The notes beneath the pieces are model-generated. The model worked only from the letters and a program-made list of their open reading frames with translations, was not told the origin of the DNA and searched no databases. Positions 1-6,558 of a DNA stretch of 6,647 nucleotides are shown here, piece after piece (within the stretch, counting starts at the first letter, position 1; each line of letters starts with the position of its first letter). This DNA is from an uncultured Bacteroidales bacterium (GTDB lineage: Bacteria > Bacteroidota > Bacteroidia > Bacteroidales > Bacteroidaceae): the NCBI GenBank assembly GCA_902783615.1, contig CACZRQ010000185.1:1-6647 (forward strand), written 5' to 3'. The position numbers and the translations under genes were made by a program.

Positions 1-76
1 CTAATTGAGCTGCAACAGCTACCATGGGTTGAACATCGCCCCTACTACCAAATACCATGAAACAGAAATGTGCCAT
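1..76 (-). CDS. Glycosyltransferase, UGT/family 28 type, N-terminus only (runs off left edge)
   Basis: Only the first 25 codons are in the window; the rest lies beyond base 1. The translation begins MAHFCFMVFGSRGDVQPMVA and continues VAAQL. The block GSRGDVQP followed by a hydrophobic helix is the N-terminal signature of the GT1/GT28 superfamily (sterol and macrolide glucosyltransferases, MurG-like fold), where it forms the first beta strand and the loop facing the acceptor. These enzymes transfer a sugar from a nucleotide sugar to a lipid or small-molecule acceptor in the cytoplasm; neither donor nor acceptor can be told from this fragment. An in-frame ATG two codons upstream (start at 82, adding Met-Leu) is an alternative. 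I prefer 76 because the protein then begins directly with the first beta strand, as is usual in the family. A minus-strand -7 box lies just upstream at 99-106. Confidence 0.8.
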   Translation of the reverse strand, partial: MAHFCFMVFGSRGDVQPMVAVAAQL

Positions 77-98
77 AAGCATTTTTATTATCTTGCTA

Positions 99-106
99 CA
101 AATGTA
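99..106 (-). promoter_or_regulatory. Probable -7 promoter box of the glycosyltransferase gene
   Basis: On the minus strand this reads TACATTTG, an exact match to the Bacteroidota -7 consensus TAnnTTTG. It would place the transcript start near 93-95, giving a short leader of about 11 to 19 bases to either start codon. No TTTG lies at the usual 19-21 base spacing; the nearest copy (119-122) is only 12 bases away. The -33 element is therefore weak or absent, and the call rests on the -7 box and its position. Confidence 0.45.
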
Positions 107-147
107 ACGTTTTTTTTCCAAAAGTGATTATCTTTGCAATATGAAAT

Positions 148-161
148 GCCCTCTACAGGGC
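148..161 (-). terminator. Short hairpin after the hydrolase gene, possible weak terminator
   Basis: GCCCT and AGGGC form a perfect 5 bp GC-rich stem with a 4-base loop, about 20 bases past the hydrolase stop. In the direction of transcription (minus) it is followed by ATTTCATATT, which is AT-rich but not a proper U tract. It may end the transporter-hydrolase transcript inefficiently or only protect the 3' end. Confidence 0.3.
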
Positions 162-179
162 TGTAATATAACACTTTGG

Positions 180-1019
180 TTATTTCACCTGCCTGCTGAG
201 GAACTCGACGGCAATGTCGGTGGCACGAGGCATGTCCTTCATGAAACCATGATCTTCGCCATGCAGGATGTAGAGCTCGGCATTGTTCGACTGCTCGGTA
301 TAGCGGACGCCATAGGTGTAAGGCACCACACGGTCGCCTGTGCCATGAATCACGCAGAGCGGGCCCTTGAAGTTGGCTGCTGTCTCATAGATGGGCAGGT
401 TGAAAGCCGTGCGGATGTACTCGGCACCCAACTTCTGGCGGCCACCCATCAACTCAATCCAGTCGCCTTCCAGGTTCAGCGGATCGTAGCTTGCTCCAAA
501 CGTGCTGCCACGAATGGCATCGTCGCGTAACACAGCTGCAGGAGCCATCAAGACAGCACTCTTGATCTCAGCACCCAGCTTACCAGCTACCATGCTGGCT
601 ACCACACCTCCCTGAGAGTGACCCAATACGGAAACGGTGCTCACATAGCGCAGATCGCGCACATATTCGAACACCTGCAGGGCATCCTCAATCTCGTTGG
701 GCACCGTGTGCTGCCAGAACTCACCCTCGCTCTCGCCGTGACCGTTGAAGTCGAAGCGGATGCTGGCAATGCCTTGTGCCTCAAGCTTGTCGGCAATGAC
801 ATCGAACAGCGTCTTGCGCTCTCCACCGCCCTTGTTGCCGCCAAAGCCGTGCATCATGATCACCATGGGAATCTGTTCACCAGGCTGGGTGGCAGGCTTC
901 TGGATGATAGCTGCCAACTTGCCCTTACTGCCGTCAATCGTCAGTCTCTGTGTCTCTGCAAAGGCAGAAATGCTTGTCAGCAACATAGCCGACAAAAACA
1001 AAGTAAATAGTTTCTTCAT
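180..1019 (-). CDS. Secreted alpha/beta hydrolase, cinnamoyl/feruloyl esterase-like
   Basis: A 279-residue protein with a type I signal peptide (KK at 2-3, hydrophobic core 4-20, likely cleavage after AFA at 21), so it should act in the periplasm or outside the cell. The mature part is one complete alpha/beta-hydrolase domain. HGFGG at 57-61 is the oxyanion loop, FDFNGHGESEG spans 89-99, and the nucleophile elbow GHSQGG puts the catalytic Ser at 135. Asp229 (in HGTGDRVVP) and His257 (in EDHGF) complete the triad. This motif set, including the LMAPAA stretch at 157-162, resembles cinnamoyl/feruloyl esterases such as Butyrivibrio Est1E more than lipases or peptidases. Release of hydroxycinnamates or other acyl groups is therefore the best guess, but a general carboxylesterase is possible. 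It starts 21 bases after the transporter stop and has AAAAGAGAT before its ATG, so it is probably the second gene of that operon. No domain or catalytic residue is missing. Confidence 0.88.
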   Translation of the reverse strand: MKKLFTLFLSAMLLTSISAFAETQRLTIDGSKGKLAAIIQKPATQPGEQIPMVIMMHGFGGNKGGGERKTLFDVIADKLEAQGIASIRFDFNGHGESEGEFWQHTVPNEIEDALQVFEYVRDLRYVSTVSVLGHSQGGVVASMVAGKLGAEIKSAVLMAPAAVLRDDAIRGSTFGASYDPLNLEGDWIELMGGRQKLGAEYIRTAFNLPIYETAANFKGPLCVIHGTGDRVVPYTYGVRYTEQSNNAELYILHGEDHGFMKDMPRATDIAVEFLSRQVK

Positions 1020-1040
1020 ATCTCTTTTAGTTTAAATTAT

Positions 1041-2702
1041 TTACATCATTGCCAAAAGAATGACCTGACCCACGATGATGCGCAGGAACATGCTCAGGGG
1101 ATAGACCGTTGAATAGCCCACAGATGGCGCATCGGTATCAGTCTGCTGGTTGGCGTATGCCAAGGCGGCAGGCTGGGTGTAGCTACCACTGATGAGACCC
1201 ATCAGGGTGAGGTAGTTCAATTTGTATTTCCAACGGGCGATGGAGCCAATCAGCAGCAACGGAATGACGGTGATGATGAAGCCATAGAGCACATACATCA
1301 TGCCGCCGCCTTCCACTACCGTCTTCACGAAACTCTCGCCTGCCTCGATGCCCACACTGGCGAGGAACAGCACGATGCCGAGCTCTCGCAACATCAGGTT
1401 GGCACTCATGGTGGTATAGGTGATCAGCTTGAACTTATAGCCAAAACGGCCGATGAGGATGGCCACCACTAACGGACCGCCAGCCAAACCCAACTTCACG
1501 GGGGTGGGGATGCCTGGGAACATGATGGGGATGCTACCAATCAAGATGCCCAAGAAGATGCCCACGAAGATGGTGATGATGTTGGGGGCATCGAGCTTCT
1601 TCATCTCATTGCCCAACACACGAGCCACACGCTCGACAGCATCCTGTGGACCAACCGCCATGACCCTGTCGCCCACCTGCAACTTCAGATTGGGAGCGGC
1701 AAACAGATCCATACCCGAACGGTTGACGCGGGTGACATTCACGCCATGCATGCTGCGGAAATGCAGGTCGCCCAACTTCTTTCCATTGATATCCGACTTG
1801 GTGACCAAGATGCGACGGGAAACCAAGGGGAAGTGCTTGTCCTCCCACTTGATGCCTTCCACCTCGCGACCAATGAAAGCCGTGATGCCTGGGGCATCGT
1901 CCTCGGCGCACACAATGCGAAGCTGGTCGCCTATATTAAATATGGTGTCCTGGTTCGGACTGTCCAAATAGCCGTTGTGCTTGATGCGCGACACCACGAA
2001 ATTGCGTCCAGAAAGACTCTTCACCTCCAAGAGCTGCTTGCCATCGATGGCCTCGTTGCGCACCTCCAGATAGAGTGTATGAGGTTGCTTGCTGGTGTCT
2101 TCGTGGCCTTCCAAGTCTTTCTCCTCATCCTTGATGTGAATCTTAAACACCTGTTTGATAAGCAATATGGCACCAATGATGCCAATCACACCCAAGGGAT
2201 AGGCGCAGGCATAGCCCAAGGCGATGGGGTCGCCCGTATAGCCCAGCTGGTTCAAGGCTTCCTGAGCGGCACCAAGACCAGGTGTGTTGGTGACAGCTCC
2301 GTAGAGCACGCCAATCATCATGGGCAGTTCCACGCTACCATCTATATAATAGATAACCAAGGTGACAACGATGTCGAGGACGATGATGATGGCTGCAAGC
2401 ATGTTGAGGCGTATGCCTCCCTGCTGGAACGAGGTGAAGAACGAGGGTCCCACCTGCAAACCGATGCAGAACACAAACAGAATCAGGCCGAAATCGCGGA
2501 TGAAATGCAGGATGGCCGTATTGCCCGTGAAGCCGAAATGACCCATGAGGATGCCCATGAACAACACAAAGGTGACGCCCAATGAAACACCATATACTTT
2601 TTGCTTACCTAAAAAGACGCCAACGGCAATGACAAAGGAATAGAGCAGCACGATGTGTGCTACAGATGATGTATCCCACAATAAACTCTGTAACCAGTCC
2701 AT
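1041..2702 (-). CDS. AspT/YidE/YbjL-family membrane transporter with two TrkA-C (RCK_C) domains
   Basis: A 553-residue inner-membrane protein with the full architecture of the AspT/YidE antiporter-duplication family (aspartate:alanine exchanger superfamily). The first hydrophobic half has about five to six membrane segments between 14 and 187. A soluble middle carries two TrkA-C-like domains, about 208-280 and 295-365. The second hydrophobic half runs from about 374 to 553. The halves are diverged copies: GAVTNTPGLGAA (135-146) matches GSYTQPAALAYA (506-517), and the YPL after each (168-170, 534-536) also align. TrkA-C domains usually bind a small regulatory ligand at the cytoplasmic face. 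Known members exchange aspartate/alanine or transport succinate and other anions; the substrate here cannot be read from the sequence. It is the first gene of a probable operon with the downstream hydrolase, with its own promoter at 2809-2839 and a terminator-like hairpin in its leader. The ATG at 2702 is chosen because the first membrane segment follows at the usual distance. Confidence 0.9.
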   Translation of the reverse strand: MDWLQSLLWDTSSVAHIVLLYSFVIAVGVFLGKQKVYGVSLGVTFVLFMGILMGHFGFTGNTAILHFIRDFGLILFVFCIGLQVGPSFFTSFQQGGIRLNMLAAIIIVLDIVVTLVIYYIDGSVELPMMIGVLYGAVTNTPGLGAAQEALNQLGYTGDPIALGYACAYPLGVIGIIGAILLIKQVFKIHIKDEEKDLEGHEDTSKQPHTLYLEVRNEAIDGKQLLEVKSLSGRNFVVSRIKHNGYLDSPNQDTIFNIGDQLRIVCAEDDAPGITAFIGREVEGIKWEDKHFPLVSRRILVTKSDINGKKLGDLHFRSMHGVNVTRVNRSGMDLFAAPNLKLQVGDRVMAVGPQDAVERVARVLGNEMKKLDAPNIITIFVGIFLGILIGSIPIMFPGIPTPVKLGLAGGPLVVAILIGRFGYKFKLITYTTMSANLMLRELGIVLFLASVGIEAGESFVKTVVEGGGMMYVLYGFIITVIPLLLIGSIARWKYKLNYLTLMGLISGSYTQPAALAYANQQTDTDAPSVGYSTVYPLSMFLRIIVGQVILLAMM

Positions 2703-2724
2703 AATCTCTAGAAATTAAGTAATT

Positions 2725-2756
2725 AAAAAAGATGGCTACCTTCACAGGCCGCCATC
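2725..2756 (-). terminator. Intrinsic terminator in the transporter 5' leader (putative attenuator)
   Basis: On the minus strand GATGGC (2756-2751) pairs with GCCATC (2736-2731). Inside it, across a single G/A mismatch, GCCT pairs with AGGT, closed by a GTGA loop, which has the stable GNRA form. Six T residues (2730-2725) follow directly. This is a textbook rho-independent terminator for minus-strand transcription. It sits between the transporter promoter and the transporter ATG at 2702, not after a gene, so it would cut the mRNA about 75-80 bases after the start. On the plus strand no T run follows, so it would not terminate the other way. The stop codon of a small open frame (2777-2742) lies in its loop. 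Confidence 0.7.
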
Positions 2757-2777
2757 CCCAACAATTAATTCATTCAT
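2742..2777 (-). CDS. Putative 11-residue leader peptide inside the transporter attenuator
   Basis: Starting at the ATG at 2777 on the minus strand, the frame encodes MNELIVGDGGL and stops at TGA (2744-2742) within the loop of the leader terminator. The start is about 25 bases after the predicted transcript start. A ribosome finishing this frame would cover both arms of the hairpin and could stop it forming, coupling translation of the leader to read-through into the transporter gene. There is no strong run of a single amino acid as in classic biosynthetic leaders; three of the last five residues are Gly. An 11-codon frame can arise by chance, so its translation is an inference from position. 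Confidence 0.35.
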   Translation of the reverse strand: MNELIVGDGGL

Positions 2778-2808
2778 AACAATGCCCAACTATGAAATTG
2801 GAACACTG

Positions 2809-2839
2809 CAAAGGTAAGTACTTTTTTTATATCTCCAAA
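2809..2839 (-). promoter_or_regulatory. Bacteroidota-type promoter for the transporter-hydrolase operon
   Basis: On the minus strand a TTTG (-33 box, 2839-2836) is followed after 19 bases by TACCTTTG (2816-2809), an exact match to TAnnTTTG. Transcription should start near 2803-2805, giving a leader of about 100 bases before the transporter ATG. It is divergent from the GH20 promoter; their boxes lie less than 20 bases apart, so the two polymerases may interfere. Confidence 0.7.
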
Positions 2840-2849
2840 ATATTTCTCG

Positions 2850-2870
2850 TTTTTTTTTGATTTTTTTTTT
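2850..2870 (+). repeat. Two homopolymer T runs (T9 and T10) in the divergent promoter region
   Basis: Nine T residues (2850-2858) and ten T residues (2861-2870) are split only by GA. The first run supplies the TTT of the GH20 -33 box, and the second fills half of the spacer between the -33 and -7 boxes. Such runs can change length by slippage during replication, and they are also places where assemblies err. Confidence 0.6.
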
Positions 2871-2887
2871 CAAGATGTGTATTTTTG
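2856..2887 (+). promoter_or_regulatory. Bacteroidota-type promoter for the GH20 gene
   Basis: TTTG (2856-2859) and TATTTTTG (2880-2887, matching TAnnTTTG) are separated by 20 bases, the preferred spacing for the main Bacteroidota sigma factor. The transcript should start near 2892-2894, leaving a leader of about 36 bases before the ATG at 2930. AAAGGGAAA within that leader (2899-2907) is purine-rich but too far from the ATG to be a good ribosome-binding site. Confidence 0.7.
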
Positions 2888-2929
2888 CATCAAATTACAA
2901 AGGGAAATAAACCTTAAAAGAACGATATT

Positions 2930-4576
2930 ATGGAAAAAACTATTTTTTCTCTCTGCCTGACATGCATGCTCTCTATGGGTGCTGTCATGGCTCAAGTGGC
3001 CAACTACGATGTGGTGCCACTGCCCCAAACAGTGAATCTGTCGGCTAAACCCGGCTTTGTGCTCAACGAATCAGTGTCGATCATGTATCCCGAAGGCAAC
3101 GCCGACATGCAACGCAATGCCCGTTTCCTGAGCGATTATGTGAAGGAGATGACCCAGCTGGTGCTGGGGTCTCAGCCGCTGCCAGCCAAGGCCAAGTTGG
3201 CGAAAGTGGGGCAGGGCAACGTGGTGCTCACCCTCGATGCCTCGATTCAGAATGAAGAGGGATATACCATCAGTGTGACAGATAAAAACGTGACCATCAG
3301 CGGTAAAACGCCTGCTGGCGTGTTCTTGGGCATTCAAACGATGCGCAAGTCGTTGCCTGTGCTTAATGAGAAGCCACAGGCTGTTACCTTGCCAGCTGTG
3401 AGCATTGCCGACGAACCTAGATATGCTTATCGTGGGATGATGCTCGACTGTGCTCGCCACTTCTTCACGGTGGATTTCGTGAAGGAATACATCGACTTGT
3501 TGGCGTTGCACGGCATGAACCGTTTCCACTGGCATCTGACGGAAGACCAGGGTTGGCGCTTTGAAGTGAAGAAATATCCTAAGTTGACGCAGATAGGCGC
3601 TTGGCGTTCTGGTACCACCGTTGGTAAGAACTCAGGCGTTGACGATGGTGTGCTTCATGGTGGCTTCTATACGCAGGATGAATGTCGTGAGATTGTGAAA
3701 TATGCGGCAGACCGCTATGTCACTGTCATCCCAGAGATTGATATGCCAGGCCACATGCTGGGTGCATTGGCTTCCTATCCCGAACTGGGCTGTACGGGTG
3801 GCCCTTACGAGGTGTCACACCTGTGGGGCATCTTCCCTGATGTGCTCTGCATGGGTAAGGAGAATACGTTCAAGTTCATCGAAGATGTGCTGGATGAGTT
3901 GGTTGCCATTTTCCCATCTGAATACATTCACATCGGTGGCGATGAGTGTCCACGCACCCGCTGGGCTGAGTGCCCATTGTGCCAGCAACGCATCAAGGAT
4001 GAAGGATTGGTGGCACAGGAAGGAAAATCGAAGGAAGATCTGCTTCAAGGCTATTTCACCCGTCGCATAGAGAAGTACTTGCACGAGAAAGGCAAGAAGC
4101 TGATTGGTTGGGATGAATTGCTGAACTGCAATGTGGACCAGAGTTCTACGATCATGTCGTGGCGTGGTGCCGAACCAGGAGCCAAAGCTGCCAAGTTGGG
4201 TCACGACGTGATTATGAGCCCTAACAAGCCGATGTATTTCGACCACTACCAGACTGACAACCTCGCTCATGAGCCGTTGGCAATTGGTGGTTTGGAAACC
4301 GTGAAGGATGTGTATGCTTTCGAGCCTGTGGCTAAAGAGCTTTCTGCTGACGATGCTCGTCATATATTGGGTGTTCAGGCAAACCTCTGGACAGAGTATG
4401 TGGCTTACCCGCATCATGCTGAATACATGGTGCTTCCAAGAATGGCGGCATTGGCTGAGGTGCAGTGGTTACAGCCTGATAGCAAGGACTATGATGCCTT
4501 CATGGTTCGCCTGAAGCGTTTGAAGGAGATATACGACCTGCATCAGTGGACGGTGGCCCAGCATGTGTTCAAATGA
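2930..4576 (+). CDS. Secreted beta-N-acetylhexosaminidase, glycoside hydrolase family 20
   Basis: A 548-residue protein that removes terminal beta-linked GlcNAc or GalNAc from glycans by substrate-assisted catalysis. A signal peptide ends at about VMA (19-21), giving a mature protein that starts with Gln. It lacks a convincing lipobox, so periplasmic or secreted location is more likely than a lipoprotein. Residues about 25-160 form the GH20b-type N-terminal domain and about 165-515 the TIM barrel. Hallmarks are YRGMMLDCARHFF (167-179; Arg168 binds sugar), HWHLTEDQGWR (200-210), PEIDMPGH (268-275) and HIGGDE (334-339), with Asp338 orienting the acetamido group and Glu339 as acid/base. WDE (394-396), SWRG (410-413) and LWTE (486-489) also line the site. 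All key residues are present and the length is normal for a two-domain Bacteroidales enzyme. It ends in TGA. It has its own promoter and no SusC/SusD partner in view; host mucin, N-glycan or chitin-derived substrates are possible. Confidence 0.95.
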   Translation: MEKTIFSLCLTCMLSMGAVMAQVANYDVVPLPQTVNLSAKPGFVLNESVSIMYPEGNADMQRNARFLSDYVKEMTQLVLGSQPLPAKAKLAKVGQGNVVLTLDASIQNEEGYTISVTDKNVTISGKTPAGVFLGIQTMRKSLPVLNEKPQAVTLPAVSIADEPRYAYRGMMLDCARHFFTVDFVKEYIDLLALHGMNRFHWHLTEDQGWRFEVKKYPKLTQIGAWRSGTTVGKNSGVDDGVLHGGFYTQDECREIVKYAADRYVTVIPEIDMPGHMLGALASYPELGCTGGPYEVSHLWGIFPDVLCMGKENTFKFIEDVLDELVAIFPSEYIHIGGDECPRTRWAECPLCQQRIKDEGLVAQEGKSKEDLLQGYFTRRIEKYLHEKGKKLIGWDELLNCNVDQSSTIMSWRGAEPGAKAAKLGHDVIMSPNKPMYFDHYQTDNLAHEPLAIGGLETVKDVYAFEPVAKELSADDARHILGVQANLWTEYVAYPHHAEYMVLPRMAALAEVQWLQPDSKDYDAFMVRLKRLKEIYDLHQWTVAQHVFK

Positions 4577-4641
4577 AAAAAAAGTGTATATAATTACCAT
4601 TCTTTAACTATTACATACCCCTTTATCTGTTTATTTTTTTG

Positions 4642-4649
4642 TAACTTTG
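4642..4649 (+). promoter_or_regulatory. Probable -7 promoter box of mutAB
   Basis: TAACTTTG is an exact match to TAnnTTTG, 52 bases before the mutA ATG, in an AT-rich gap after the GH20 stop. No good TTTG is found 19-21 bases upstream. No GC-rich terminator hairpin is seen between GH20 and this box, so some GH20 transcripts may read into mutA. The strong codon bias of mutA (mostly CTG for Leu, AAG for Lys, GCT for Ala) suggests high expression, which favours a dedicated promoter here. Confidence 0.55.
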
Positions 4650-4701
4650 CAGCCGATTTTAAGAAGAGTAACATTTTTAATCTAAAATAACTGATATTAC
4701 A

Positions 4702-6552
4702 ATGGCAGAATTGAAAGAAAAGCTTTTCGAGGAGTTCTCTCCGACCACTACCGAACAGTGGATTGAGAAGATTACTACCGACCTGAAAGGCGCTCCATTT
4801 GACAAGAAGCTTGTCTGGAGAACCAATGAAGGATTCAATGTGTTTCCTTTCTACCGCCTGGAGAACGTGAAGGATTTGAAGACCATCAACTCTCTCCCTG
4901 GCGAGTTCCCTTACCTGAGAGGTAACAAGAAGAAAGACAACACCTGGTTCGTACGTCAGGATCTGAAAGTTGCAGACCCTGCAGAGGCTAACAAGAAGGC
5001 GCTGGACGTGCTGAATCGTGGCGTTGACTCTCTGGCATTCCAACTGGGTCATGCAGAGGTGGACGAGCAGTTCATTGAGACACTGCTGAACGGCATCCTG
5101 CCACAGTATGTGGAACTGAACTTCAGCTGCTGCCAGAAGAAGGCTGTGAACCTGGCTAACCTGCTGGTGGCTTACTTCAAGAAGAACAATTATCCTATGG
5201 CTGACCTGAAGGGTTCCATCGACTTCGACTTCATTGGCAAGATGATGACTCGCGGTCATGAGATGCCTGCGGCTGTGGAGACCATCAAGGCGCTGATTGA
5301 GGCTACTGCTGAGCTGCCTCAGTATCAGGTGGTGGGCGTGGGTGCCTTCAACCTGCAGAACGCTGGGTCGTTCATCGATCAGGAGTTGGGCTATGCGCTG
5401 GCTTGGGGTAACGAATACATCAACCTGATGACAGAAGCTGGTGTGCCTGCCGAACTGGCTAACCAGAAGCTGCGCTTCAACCTGGGCGTGAGTCCTAACT
5501 ACTTCATGGAGATTGCCAAGTTCCGTGCCGCTCGTCTGCTGTGGGCCAACATCATGGCTACCTACACTGAGAACAAGGAGGCTTGCAAGATTCATACGCA
5601 TGCCGTTACTTCTACCTACAACCTCAGCGTGTTCGATGCTCACATGAACCTGCTGCGTACGCAGACAGAGGCCATGAGTGCTGCACTGGGTGGTGTGGAT
5701 TCAATGACGGTTACTCCGTTCGACGTGACTTACGAAGAACCTAATGACTTCTCTGAGCGTTTGGCTCGCAACCAGCAGCTGCTGCTGAAGGAAGAGAGCC
5801 ACATGGGTCGCATCGTCGATGTGGCTGGCGGTTCTTACTACATCGAGAACCTGACCGTAGCTATCGCTGAGCAGGCTTGGAAGCTGTTCCTCGCTGTTGA
5901 GGAAGATGGTGGTTTCCTGGCTCAGGTGAAGGCTGGCAAGGTGCAGGCTGCTGTGGCTGAAAGCACCAAGACCCGTCACGCTAACGTGGCTAAGCGTAAG
6001 GAAATCCTCGTAGGAACCAACCAGTATCCTAACTTCACCGAGGTAAGCAATGGCAAGAAGCCTGTGGCTACTTGCTGTGGCTGTGGCGAGGGTGAGAAGG
6101 AAATCGCTACGCTGAAGTTCGACCGTGCCGCTTCTGAATTCGAGGCGCTGCGTTTGGAAACTGAGGCTGCTGAGAAGCGTCCTATCGCTTTCATGCTGAC
6201 CATCGGTAACCTGGCTATGCGTCAGGCTCGCGCGCAGTTCTCTTGTAACTTCTTGGCAACAGCTGGTTACAAGGTGATTGACAACCTGGGATTCCCAACT
6301 GTAGAGGAAGGTGTTGACGCTGCTTTGGCAGCCGATGCTGATATCGTGGTGCTCTGCTCAAGCGATGATGAGTATGCAGAATATGCTGTTCCAGCATTCA
6401 AGTACCTGAATGGCCGCGCGATGTTCATCGTGGCTGGTGCTCCTGCTTGCATGGAGGATCTGAAGGCCGAGGGTATCGAGAACTTCATCCATGTTCGTTG
6501 CAATGTGCTGGAAACTATGAAGGAATACAACGCTAAATTATTTAAGAAGTAA
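4702..6552 (+). CDS. mutA: Methylmalonyl-CoA mutase small (beta) subunit
   Basis: A 616-residue cytoplasmic protein, the usual length for this subunit. With MutB it forms the adenosylcobalamin enzyme that interconverts succinyl-CoA and (R)-methylmalonyl-CoA, the rearrangement in the succinate-to-propionate pathway. An N-terminal arm with WIEKITTDLKGAPFDKKLVW (20-39) leads into a TIM barrel of about 40-430; HMGRIVDVAGGSYYIENLT (367-385) is the typical mutase-barrel motif. Residues about 492-616 form a cobalamin-binding-like fold. The DxHxxG cobalamin-ligand motif is missing: the corresponding place reads LTIGNLAMRQAR (499-510). That identifies the non-catalytic small subunit, whose role is structural. 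A linker at 454-466 contains a CCxC cluster (Cys458, 459, 461). Six bases separate its TAA from the mutB ATG, so the two are co-transcribed. The start at 4702 gives the family's normal N-terminus. Confidence 0.95.
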   Translation: MAELKEKLFEEFSPTTTEQWIEKITTDLKGAPFDKKLVWRTNEGFNVFPFYRLENVKDLKTINSLPGEFPYLRGNKKKDNTWFVRQDLKVADPAEANKKALDVLNRGVDSLAFQLGHAEVDEQFIETLLNGILPQYVELNFSCCQKKAVNLANLLVAYFKKNNYPMADLKGSIDFDFIGKMMTRGHEMPAAVETIKALIEATAELPQYQVVGVGAFNLQNAGSFIDQELGYALAWGNEYINLMTEAGVPAELANQKLRFNLGVSPNYFMEIAKFRAARLLWANIMATYTENKEACKIHTHAVTSTYNLSVFDAHMNLLRTQTEAMSAALGGVDSMTVTPFDVTYEEPNDFSERLARNQQLLLKEESHMGRIVDVAGGSYYIENLTVAIAEQAWKLFLAVEEDGGFLAQVKAGKVQAAVAESTKTRHANVAKRKEILVGTNQYPNFTEVSNGKKPVATCCGCGEGEKEIATLKFDRAASEFEALRLETEAAEKRPIAFMLTIGNLAMRQARAQFSCNFLATAGYKVIDNLGFPTVEEGVDAALAADADIVVLCSSDDEYAEYAVPAFKYLNGRAMFIVAGAPACMEDLKAEGIENFIHVRCNVLETMKEYNAKLFKK

Positions 6553-6558
6553 GACATC

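Noticed and set aside
129..530. A plus-strand TATCTTTG (129-136) followed by an ATG at 141 and a 129-codon frame
   Set aside because: The -7 box match is exact but no TTTG lies at the right spacing. The frame is antisense to the hydrolase and its translation resembles no protein. An antisense transcript is possible but unsupported.
1746..2585. A 279-codon open frame on the plus strand, antisense to the transporter
   Set aside because: It is the shadow of the transporter gene, with low-complexity Asp/His-rich translation, no recognisable family and no promoter placed for it.
2930..2995. GH20 protein as a lipoprotein, from Cys residues near its N-terminus
   Set aside because: The residues before Cys9 and Cys12 do not fit a lipobox and both lie inside the hydrophobic core, whereas VMA-Q at 19-22 is a good signal peptidase I site.
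4577..4701. Terminator between GH20 and mutA
   Set aside because: The gap is AT-rich with T runs but has no GC-rich inverted repeat next to them, so no intrinsic terminator can be supported.
4594..5643. A 349-codon open frame on the minus strand, antisense to mutA
   Set aside because: It lies opposite a well-recognised, strongly codon-biased gene. Its translation is rich in His, Gln, Leu and Ser without a domain, as expected for the reverse of frequent CTG, CAG and GCT codons.
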